Origin: Candidatus Altarchaeota archaeon
GTDB lineage: Archaea > Altiarchaeota > Altiarchaeia > IMC4 > DAOVSA01
DNA length: 5,637 bases
Direction: 5' to 3'
Assembly: GCA_030633635.1 (NCBI GenBank)
Contig: DAOVSA010000043.1
Location: 1 to 5,637, forward strand
Part shown: positions 1 through 4,910 of the stretch, in pieces
Layout of the letters: every line of letters begins with the position of its first letter
Numbering within the stretch: position 1 is the first letter of the stretch
Made by a program: the position numbers and the translations under genes
The notes under the pieces: model-generated
What the model was told of the DNA's origin: nothing
Seen by the model: only the letters and a program-made list of their open reading frames with translations
The model's database searches: none

Positions 1-335
1 AACCTTTACTAGCTGTTGCATTCATTAATGAAAGCTTGCTAAATAAAATTAAAATAGAGACAATCGAAGATGACTTTATATTTCTTGAGTTGGTTCGAAT
101 AGTAATGAAGAACAATCTTAAACTAGGTACTTACGATTTAGAAATGGAATATCATAGTTATTATACCCATTTACGTGCTCTAATAATGCAGTTAAGAACT
201 AGGGAATATTTGAGGAGAGCATTTCCTAAAAAATATAAAGAGAGTATCAGAAATAAGGTAATTACCAATATTTTAATAGCAGTTTTAGGATATTTAATTA
301 TTAGATTAATAGAATTCATTATTTCAAATTTTTGA
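1..335 (+). CDS. Hypothetical protein with C-terminal membrane helix (5'-truncated by window edge)
   Basis: I do not recognise this protein. The frame is open from the first full codon at position 3 (reading PLLAVAFINESLL...) to the TGA at 333-335, with no stop upstream, so it is the 3' end of a longer gene. The TTG at 36 and the ATG at 105 are in frame, but neither is needed as a start. The visible 110 residues contain a mixed acidic and aromatic stretch (YDLEMEYHSYYTHLRAL), a basic segment (RTREYLRRAFPKKYKESIRNK), and then about 23 hydrophobic residues (VITNILIAVLGYLIIRLIEF) at the very C-terminus. The basic patch before the helix suggests a C-terminally anchored membrane protein with its bulk in the cytoplasm; this is inference. 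It is convergent with the minus-strand operon and clearly more AT-rich than those genes, so it may be lineage-specific or acquired. It could instead be a chance open frame, but its length and patterned hydrophobicity favour a real gene. Confidence 0.55.
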   Translation, partial: PLLAVAFINESLLNKIKIETIEDDFIFLELVRIVMKNNLKLGTYDLEMEYHSYYTHLRALIMQLRTREYLRRAFPKKYKESIRNKVITNILIAVLGYLIIRLIEFIISNF

Positions 336-383
336 TGAAGTAATATGCTTTATTCAAAAGGCGTAGCGATTTCATATAACAAT

Positions 384-409
384 TTATATCCGAAGTACTT
401 CGGATATAA
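384..409. repeat. Perfect 26-bp palindrome between convergent genes (possible bidirectional terminator)
   Basis: TTATATCCGAAGT is followed immediately by its exact reverse complement, so all 26 bases form one uninterrupted inverted repeat centred between 396 and 397. Transcribed from either side it would fold into a stem of about 11 bp with a 4-nt loop. It lies 49 bases past the plus-strand stop and 49 bases past the HAD stop, a natural place for termination of both converging transcripts. No strong U-tract follows on either strand, so a classical archaeal poly-U terminator is not evident and a protein-binding site is the alternative. A second TATATCC at 424-430 can pair with GGATATA at 402-408, giving a competing hairpin with a 15-nt loop. 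Confidence 0.6.
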
Positions 410-458
410 CTCCAATTGGGTAGTATATCCAAACTATTTCATACCTACATCTCCAAGG

Positions 459-1058
459 TTACATGACCTCCAAAATGGAATAAAGATCTTCGAATTTTTT
501 AATTCTTAGGTCTCCCTTCGTTCTTATCCCGATGACCGTACAACCCGCGGCTCTTCCGGCCGCAACGTCGGCTTGGGTGTCCCCGACCAGGATCGTGTCT
601 TGGGGCTTTACGTTGAGCAGGTTACACGCCTTCGTTATCATCTCCGGGTTTGGTTTGCCTTTATTTACGTCATCTCCGGCGATCACGACATCAAAATATT
701 CCCATAGACTGAACCTCTTTAACACAACGCGGACATTTTTTCGGGGCGTGTTTGTAACTAGTCCCATTTTAAACTTATTTTTTATTTTTATTGATTTTAA
801 AATCTTTTTTACCACAGGATAAAGCGTTGCATGTCTGATAAGATTAATATGCTGTAAATTACAGTATTTTATGGCGTCTTTATCAAGTCCAATCCTTTTG
901 GCAGTATCCTTTAGCTCCGGGCCCCAGTATTTTTCCCTGAATTCTTCCCGGGTTACTTCATCCAGTCCGAATTTACGCAGGGTTTTGTTGAATGCAAGAA
1001 ACCAGGATTCAAATGAATCTATCAGAACGCCGTCCAGATCAAAAAGTATTGCCCTCAT
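459..1058 (-). CDS. HAD-superfamily phosphatase, subfamily IA (phosphoglycolate phosphatase-like)
   Basis: This is a 199-residue haloacid-dehalogenase-type hydrolase, expected to be a soluble cytoplasmic Mg-dependent phosphatase. All four HAD motifs are visible. Motif I is DLDGVLIDS, with nucleophile D7 and general acid/base D9. Motif II is T102 in GLVTNTP. Motif III is K135 in KGKPNPE, a typical subfamily IA signature. Motif IV is GDTQADV, with D160 and D164. Residues of about 15-85, between motifs I and II, form the small helical C1 cap. The length fits Gph- or PpaX-like enzymes. Substrate cannot be read from sequence: phosphoglycolate, pyrophosphate or a nucleoside monophosphate are all possible. 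The start is well supported: ATG overlaps the hpt stop as ATGA and is preceded 4 nt upstream by GGAGG (plus-strand CCTCC at 1063-1067). This is the only strong Shine-Dalgarno in the cluster and implies translation coupled to hpt. It is the last gene of the cluster. Confidence 0.88.
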   Translation of the reverse strand: MRAILFDLDGVLIDSFESWFLAFNKTLRKFGLDEVTREEFREKYWGPELKDTAKRIGLDKDAIKYCNLQHINLIRHATLYPVVKKILKSIKIKNKFKMGLVTNTPRKNVRVVLKRFSLWEYFDVVIAGDDVNKGKPNPEMITKACNLLNVKPQDTILVGDTQADVAAGRAAGCTVIGIRTKGDLRIKKFEDLYSILEVM

Positions 1059-1618
1059 AATTCCTCCAGAATTTTCACCTTTTTACCTACAACATCGACT
1101 TTGACCAGGGTCTTTACATCAAATCCGGTCTCTTTTTTTACTCTTTTGACTCCGTCGCCCCGCTCAATTACTGCAACCAGGTCCTTTATATCTGCATCAA
1201 CTTGTTTAAGTCCGGTAAGTGCTGCAATCATCGTACCGCCCGTGCTAATTACTGAATCGATTACGCAAACCCTGTCACCTTTTTTTATCGAATTTAAGTA
1301 CAATTTTCCCCCACCATATCCTGTTTTCTGGTCCAGGATAACCTCATCCGGGAGCCAATACTGCTTTTTTCTGATTATATTGACTGGGATTTCCGTCATA
1401 TCCGACAGCATTGTAGAAATGTGGATGCCCATCGCCTCTATCGTCACTATCAGATCAACATCCAGGTCAGCGATCTCAATTATTGCAGAAGAAATCTCCC
1501 GTAAAAGAGCAGGCTCTAATTTAGGTATTCCATCAGTTATTGGATGAATAAAATAATTATAATCTCCTCTTTTGATGATTGGCGCTTCCAGAAGTGATTT
1601 TTCCAGTTTTTCGAGCAT
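1055..1618 (-). CDS. hpt: Archaeal hypoxanthine/guanine phosphoribosyltransferase
   Basis: This 187-residue type I phosphoribosyltransferase matches the archaeal HGPRT family, which is about the same length. It should transfer ribose-5-phosphate from PRPP to hypoxanthine or guanine, giving IMP or GMP plus pyrophosphate, in purine salvage in the cytoplasm. The PRPP-binding loop is VCVIDSVISTGGT at residues 117-129, with the acidic residue D121 and the STGGT loop. A flexible-loop region, RKKQYWLPDEV (83-93), followed by KTGYGGGKLYL (98-108), resembles that of adenine PRTases, to which the archaeal family is related. The substrate preference is therefore from family knowledge rather than from visible residues. 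The start ATG lies 7 nt after the DUF655 stop and has no good Shine-Dalgarno close by (only a GGAG farther upstream, inside DUF655). The stop overlaps the start of the HAD gene by 4 nt. Confidence 0.88.
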   Translation of the reverse strand: MLEKLEKSLLEAPIIKRGDYNYFIHPITDGIPKLEPALLREISSAIIEIADLDVDLIVTIEAMGIHISTMLSDMTEIPVNIIRKKQYWLPDEVILDQKTGYGGGKLYLNSIKKGDRVCVIDSVISTGGTMIAALTGLKQVDADIKDLVAVIERGDGVKRVKKETGFDVKTLVKVDVVGKKVKILEEL

Positions 1619-1625
1619 TTTACAT

Positions 1626-2198
1626 TCATCGATTACTCCACTCTCTTACTACCGGCACAAATAATCGGTACTTACTTTCTCCTTTGAGTTCTATGTCAAT
1701 TTCATCCGCTATAACCCTCACAGGGTCAGGAAGACTCTTCAATCTCTGGTGCAAATCCTCGAAGTTTTTGAATGGCCGCTTTTCTCTCTCATCCAAGATT
1801 GCCCTCAGGTGTTTCTTTCCAATTCTTGGCAATCTTTCGAGCTTATGTTGCCTGAGACTTATCGTGCCTGAGGTATTGTAAAACTGGATGAAAACATCCT
1901 CGTGGTCACGTACTATCTGTTCCAAGATTATCGGCAACTCGGATTTTGCTGTTGGGGTAAGCCATTCATATTTTATCCTCCTTTCTATGTGGTCTACCTT
2001 CTCCCTTACATCCCCTCCTATATAAATCCTCTCCCCGAGTTCAAAATGAATATCTTTACGTGGAACTACCTCAAGTAATGAGAAATATTGTTCTCCAATC
2101 ACCTGTGCGATTGGTTTTCGTTTATATGGTGGCAATCCAGCTTTTCCCTTTAATAGATAATCTATAACCCTGACCCACTCATCCTTTTGCACGTACAT
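1626..2198 (-). CDS. DUF655 family protein with helix-hairpin-helix region
   Basis: This 190-residue protein fits the archaeal DUF655 family, which commonly sits beside rpl21e and rpoF. The N-terminal half (about 25-80) is beta-rich: AQVIGEQYFSLLEVVPRK, then FELGERIYIGGD, then an IERRIKYEWLT segment. This is consistent with a small beta-barrel, possibly OB-like. The C-terminal half contains LERLPRIGKKHLRAILDERE (120-139), a helix-hairpin-helix signature, followed by RPFKNFEDLHQRL (141-153), the usual second element that follows such motifs in DNA- or RNA-binding proteins. Nucleic-acid binding in transcription, translation or ribosome assembly is inferred; I know of no assigned enzymatic activity. 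The gene is 22 nt after rpoF and 7 nt before hpt, so co-transcription is likely. The start is the ATG at 2196-2198; an ATG 5 nt upstream is out of frame. The upstream GGGATGAG is only a weak Shine-Dalgarno candidate. Confidence 0.87.
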   Translation of the reverse strand: MYVQKDEWVRVIDYLLKGKAGLPPYKRKPIAQVIGEQYFSLLEVVPRKDIHFELGERIYIGGDVREKVDHIERRIKYEWLTPTAKSELPIILEQIVRDHEDVFIQFYNTSGTISLRQHKLERLPRIGKKHLRAILDEREKRPFKNFEDLHQRLKSLPDPVRVIADEIDIELKGESKYRLFVPVVREWSNR

Positions 2199-2220
2199 CT
2201 CATCCCGTTATATACTTTTA

Positions 2221-2559
2221 TTATTTGTATTGGGCGACCAAATCGATTATTTTTTTTATTTCATCTTCGGTGTATCTAAACCGTTCTTTTTCAAATATCG
2301 CCCTGACATCATCTACCGTTTCCGGCAACAGATCGCATATCTTGATGATCTGCTCCGGCTTTAAATTAAAATCCTGTAAGTTTGAGATCAACTCCTCTGT
2401 CTCAGCTACACTTAGCTTTGGAAATCTTCTTGCATGCTCCAATGCCCTTTTTTGTTCGTATAATAACTCTCTCCCCTCTTCTGTATATCCTTCTGCAACT
2501 TTCTCCAAGATCTCCCTAACCCGGGCCAAGGGGACCACCTTCTGTTCGACAATGTCCAT
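2221..2559 (-). CDS. rpoF: DNA-directed RNA polymerase subunit F (Rpo4, RPB4 homologue)
   Basis: This 112-residue protein is the archaeal counterpart of eukaryotic RPB4. It pairs with Rpo7 (RpoE) to form the stalk of RNA polymerase, which binds emerging RNA and helps open-complex formation and processivity. Visible support: an N-terminal KVVPLARVREILEK (7-20) with a long helical segment to about residue 45, then the conserved tail FPKLSVAETEEL (46-57), then LKPEQIIKICDLLPET (66-81) and DDVRAIFEKERFRYTEDE, which form the HRDC-like helical domain. Length is normal for the family. It starts 23 nt after the rpl21e stop; the spacer is A-rich and has no clear Shine-Dalgarno. Its position between L21e and DUF655 is the expected archaeal arrangement and makes the call secure. 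The partner gene rpoE is not in this window. Confidence 0.94.
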   Translation of the reverse strand: MDIVEQKVVPLARVREILEKVAEGYTEEGRELLYEQKRALEHARRFPKLSVAETEELISNLQDFNLKPEQIIKICDLLPETVDDVRAIFEKERFRYTEDEIKKIIDLVAQYK

Positions 2560-2582
2560 TTTATTTTTATTCTCACATTATT

Positions 2583-2870
2583 TTATGTTTTCAAACTCAC
2601 CAGATGTTCCGGTGTTGTCAGTATCTTTTTTATTTTTTCCCCGTCCCGGATCTGCACATAATACGCTCTACCCTGTTTACCAACAATCCTGCCTCCATTC
2701 CCGTTAAATCTCGGATGGGGTATCGATTGATAACGCGGATCTATGGCTATTGCGACCAGATCCCCCAGATCAAATGTCTGTAGATACCTCCTTATTCTTA
2801 TTCTGCGTTTATCTCTAACCTTCAGTCTCAAATTCCGGGTCTTATGCCGGATACCCCTCGAACCTCTCAT
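2583..2870 (-). CDS. rpl21e: Large-subunit ribosomal protein L21e
   Basis: This 95-residue basic protein is the archaeal/eukaryotic ribosomal protein L21e (eL21) of the 50S subunit, which binds 23S rRNA. The N-terminus is strongly cationic (RGIRHKTRNLRLKVRDKRRIRIRR, about 5-28). It is followed by YLQTFDLGDLVAIAIDPRY (29-47) and the family hallmark PHPRFNGNGGRIVGKQGRAY (51-70), which forms the SH3-like beta-barrel. The C-terminus, with TTPEHLVSLK, also matches the family. The usual length is about 95-100, so the protein is complete. It is the first gene of the five-gene cluster and follows a 150-base gap with TATA-like elements. No Shine-Dalgarno precedes the ATG (the upstream bases are ATTTCAAA), so initiation is probably leaderless or SD-independent. 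Confidence 0.95.
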   Translation of the reverse strand: MRGSRGIRHKTRNLRLKVRDKRRIRIRRYLQTFDLGDLVAIAIDPRYQSIPHPRFNGNGGRIVGKQGRAYYVQIRDGEKIKKILTTPEHLVSLKT

Positions 2871-3020
2871 TTTGAAATTTGATAATATTTTAATAATATT
2901 ATTAATTAATTTTTGATATTAAGATATGGGATAAGACATTGAAGAATGTAAGTATGAAATGGGTATAAGAAATAGGGTATAAAAATATGATTAAACACAA
3001 GATACAAAGTGAAAATTGGA
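2871..3020 (-). promoter_or_regulatory. AT-rich intergenic region with probable promoter of the rpl21e cluster
   Basis: This gap lies between the rtcB stop and the rpl21e start, and I see no gene in it. On the minus strand CATATTTTTATAC (2989-2977) resembles the archaeal box A (TATA box). A start about 25 nt downstream would give a leader of about 80 nt, so it may not be the only promoter. On the plus strand GGGTATAA occurs at 2961-2968 and 2975-2982 (14-bp spacing), with a related GGGATAAGA at 2928-2936; read on the minus strand these are repeated TTATACCC-like words that could be alternative TATA elements or a regulator site. Closer to the gene, TTAATAATATTATTAA (2890-2905) is a 16-bp palindrome, but in such AT-rich DNA it could be chance. 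T-rich stretches just after rtcB could also terminate that transcript. Confidence 0.45.
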
Positions 3021-4841
3021 TTAACCCTTCACAACGCCCAAGGGGATCAATCTTGCAACCTTCTCAGATAATCCCGATAATTCAACGCTTTTGATTACCT
3101 CATCGATATCCTTGTACGCTTCCGGAACCTCTTCTGCCAAAACCTTTGGGCTCGTCGCCCTAATGACCTCCCCTCTTTGTTCAAGCCGTCTTTTGACTTC
3201 CTCGCCACTAAATTTTCTCTTTGCACCGGATCTTGACATTACCCTGCCTGCCCCATGACAGGTACTGCCAAAGGTTTCTTCCATCGCTCTTTCGGTTCCG
3301 ATCAGAACGTAGGAAGCGGTTCCCATATCTCCCGGGATTAACACGGGTTGTCCTGTATCCCTATAAATCGCCGGTATTTCCTTTCTCCCGGCAGGAAATG
3401 CCCTGGTTGCACCCTTTCTGTGTACACAAACCTTTCTCATCTTGCCGTCTATCTCATGTTCCTCAAATTTTGCGATGTTATGACAGACATCGTACAAGAG
3501 ATTGACTTCACAATCGCCAAAAATATTATAAATGGTTTCTCTCACCCACTGTGTGATAACTTCTCGATTGCAGAAAGCGTAATTAACCGCGCAATACATC
3601 GCTTTTACATAATTCTCTGCCTCAACTGAATTTATGGGGGCACAAGCCAGCTGCCGGTCTGGAAGAGGGATATTATACTTCTGGGATGCCCCGAGCATAA
3701 TTTTTATGTAATCATCTGCCACCTGGTATCCAAACCCTCTGCTTCCGCAATGAATCATTAAGGTTACGTCACCTTCTGCAATTCCAAATTTTTTTGCCAC
3801 AGTATTATTAAATATCTGATCAACCTTTTGAACCTCTAAAAAGTGATTTCCAGACCCTAAAGTTCCAAGTTGCGGCAGTCCCCTTTGCTTTGCCCTTTTT
3901 CCTATCTTCTTCGGATCTGCACCTTCAATGCATCCGTTTTCTTCTATGTGTTTTAAGTCTTCTTTTTCACCGAGTCCATGATCTGTCGCCCATTTTGCCC
4001 CATTTATTGCAACATCGTCCAGCTCTGATTCAGATATCCTGAGTTTTCCCTTACTTCCAACTCCAGATGGGATATTCCTGAATAATTTATCGATTAAAGG
4101 TTTTAGATTAGATCTCACATCCTCGATATTCAGATCAGTTGTTAATAGGCGAACACCACAATTTGAAACAACAAACGAATCGGCAATGAAGTTGTGGTGC
4201 TTGTTTTTCACGGTGAAATCATAGACATCAACATCCCTCTTTTTTAATCTGATCGATTTTACCGTATCCCACATCAAATCTTCAAAGTAAAGTGCGATTT
4301 CCCCCCCCAAAGCGATTGATTTCATTGGTACCATTCCCCATGGTGTGAGAAAGGGATGATCTTTTGTGGCCTCGATTCTATGCCCATGTGAAGTCAAAAT
4401 TTCAAAGATATCATCCATTCGGCTTAGTGTTAAGAGCACGCGAGAGGTTTTTAATCTTTCTTTTTCATAGTCATAGACCAGAACCTTATCCCCGAGTTCG
4501 ACGTTTCCTATATTTTCCGGACTGCCATCACTCATCAGAACCTGGGTTTTCGCTGGCAGGCAGTTGATATCATATCCAACCCCGCCGGGACTTATAACTC
4601 CCTCTTCAAGATCAAACGCCGCAACTCCACCTATACAGAAACCATAACCGTAATGTGCATCCGGCATCGCAAAAGACGCACGTTGAATCCCGGGTAATTT
4701 TGCGACATTTGATACCTGGCGGAGTACACCCTCTTCTATACCTTCCATGATATTTGGGGTGGCATATATCCTGCCGGGAACATTCATACCATCTTCTTTA
4801 AATTCCCAGACCCCTTTTCTTATCTCTTTTGGTTTCATCAT
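3021..4841 (-). CDS. rtcB: tRNA-splicing ligase RtcB, intein-containing precursor
   Basis: RtcB is the GTP- and Mn-dependent ligase that joins RNA ends bearing 2',3'-cyclic phosphate or 3'-phosphate to 5'-OH ends; in archaea it seals tRNA exons after intron removal. The precursor is 606 residues and carries a 134-residue intein at 94-227. The spliced protein would be 472 residues, close to the usual length of about 480. Family residues are all visible in precursor numbering: GGVGYDIN (86-93, D91), the metal ligand C228 in CGVRLL, GSGNHFLEV (N332, H333), MIHCGSRG (H364), DVCHN (H454), and the guanylylated histidine in GSTCHGAGRVMSRSG (H529). These correspond to the Cys98, His203, His234, His329 and His404 set known for Pyrococcus horikoshii RtcB. 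The extein therefore looks fully functional. Start: ATG at 4839-4841, with a second ATG directly after it; no Shine-Dalgarno. It lies 69 nt after taw3, with its own TATA-like box. Its cofactor archease is not in the window. Confidence 0.95.
   Translation of the reverse strand: MMKPKEIRKGVWEFKEDGMNVPGRIYATPNIMEGIEEGVLRQVSNVAKLPGIQRASFAMPDAHYGYGFCIGGVAAFDLEEGVISPGGVGYDINCLPAKTQVLMSDGSPENIGNVELGDKVLVYDYEKERLKTSRVLLTLSRMDDIFEILTSHGHRIEATKDHPFLTPWGMVPMKSIALGGEIALYFEDLMWDTVKSIRLKKRDVDVYDFTVKNKHHNFIADSFVVSNCGVRLLTTDLNIEDVRSNLKPLIDKLFRNIPSGVGSKGKLRISESELDDVAINGAKWATDHGLGEKEDLKHIEENGCIEGADPKKIGKRAKQRGLPQLGTLGSGNHFLEVQKVDQIFNNTVAKKFGIAEGDVTLMIHCGSRGFGYQVADDYIKIMLGASQKYNIPLPDRQLACAPINSVEAENYVKAMYCAVNYAFCNREVITQWVRETIYNIFGDCEVNLLYDVCHNIAKFEEHEIDGKMRKVCVHRKGATRAFPAGRKEIPAIYRDTGQPVLIPGDMGTASYVLIGTERAMEETFGSTCHGAGRVMSRSGAKRKFSGEEVKRRLEQRGEVIRATSPKVLAEEVPEAYKDIDEVIKSVELSGLSEKVARLIPLGVVKG
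4161..4562 (-). mobile_element. Mini-intein in RtcB, lacking a homing endonuclease (134 residues)
   Basis: The RtcB sequence GGVGYDIN continues only after this insertion, as CGVRLL, which defines precise borders: C94 to N227, with C228 as the +1 extein residue. Splicing blocks are visible in order. Block A is CLPAKTQVLMSDG (94-106), with nucleophile C94. Block N2 is around GDKVLVYD (117-124). Block B is TSHGHRIEATKDHPFLT (150-166), with the TxxH pair T159 and H162. Block F is VYDFTVKNKHHNFIAD (206-221). Block G is SFVVSN before C228, with the terminal Asn N227. No LAGLIDADG or other endonuclease domain fits between B and F, so this is a minimal HINT domain that should not home by itself. The penultimate residue is Ser226 instead of the usual His. 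The insertion keeps the reading frame, so protein splicing should restore RtcB. Confidence 0.95.
4301..4308. repeat. Run of 8 C (8 G on the coding strand) inside the intein
   Basis: CCCCCCCC on the plus strand reads as GGGGGGGG in the coding strand, covering the end of Leu178 (TTG) and Gly179-Gly180 and running into Glu181 of the RtcB precursor, between intein blocks B and F. The reading frame is intact as given. Such runs are prone to polymerase slippage and to sequencing indels, and a one-base change here would break both the intein and RtcB. Confidence 0.8.
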
Positions 4842-4842
4842 G

Positions 4843-4872
4843 GTTAGGTTATATTACGTTAGGTTATATTAC
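4843..4872. repeat. Perfect tandem duplication of a 15-bp unit just upstream of rtcB
   Basis: GTTAGGTTATATTAC at 4843-4857 is repeated exactly and without spacer at 4858-4872. On the coding strand this is two copies of GTAATATAACCTAAC, ending one base before the rtcB ATG. The repeat occupies the expected transcription start and 5' leader downstream of the TATA-like box at 4878-4890, so it could double a regulator site or change leader length. It may also be a recent replication-slippage duplication without function. Confidence 0.85.
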
Positions 4873-4910
4873 ATTTCGTATAAAAAATAAAGTACAAAAC
4901 TAAAATGAAT
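4873..4910 (-). promoter_or_regulatory. Probable rtcB promoter (TATA-like box)
   Basis: On the minus strand TTATTTTTTATAC (4890-4878) resembles an archaeal box A. A start site about 25 nt downstream would fall inside the 15-bp tandem repeat and leave only a short leader before the rtcB ATG, which fits the absence of a Shine-Dalgarno there. The 69-nt gap after taw3 supports separate or additional transcription of rtcB, although read-through from taw3 remains possible. Confidence 0.45.

Noticed and set aside
36..335. TTG at 36 as the true start of the plus-strand gene
   Set aside because: The frame stays open upstream to the window edge with plausible protein sequence and there is no ribosome binding site before the TTG, so the gene most likely starts outside the window.
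532..1104. Two plus-strand open frames (532-822 and 871-1104) across the HAD gene
   Set aside because: They are mirror frames of a gene with all four HAD motifs and have no recognisable content.
1101..1547. Open frame of 148 codons on the plus strand across hpt
   Set aside because: It lies wholly antisense to hpt, which has clear PRTase motifs. Its translation is Ser/Thr/Ile-rich and resembles no family, as expected of a shadow frame.
1579..1881. Plus-strand open frame across the hpt start and DUF655
   Set aside because: It is antisense to the coding strand, including the helix-hairpin-helix region, and no family match is apparent.
2225..2707. Open frame of 160 codons on the plus strand across rpoF and the 3' end of rpl21e
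   Set aside because: It is antisense to two securely identified genes, and its Ser/Phe/Cys-rich product has no recognisable domain.
2881..2910. AT-only palindromes before rpl21e as a specific operator
   Set aside because: The stretch is nearly all A and T, where palindromes arise by chance; it is noted only as part of the intergenic description.
3221..3629. Two overlapping plus-strand frames within the rtcB 3' half
   Set aside because: They oppose the region encoding the catalytic histidines of RtcB and look like antisense artefacts.
4161..4562. Insertion in rtcB considered as a group I or II intron or a homing-endonuclease intein
   Set aside because: It is in frame throughout, has protein-splicing blocks at both ends, and is too short for an endonuclease domain.
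4364..4567. Plus-strand 67-codon frame opposite the intein, considered as a possible antisense element gene
   Set aside because: It is short, has no motif, and is explained by the conserved intein coding strand.
4843..4872. Tandem repeat considered as the edge of a CRISPR array
   Set aside because: There are only two abutting 15-bp copies, with no spacers, no further repeats and no cas genes.
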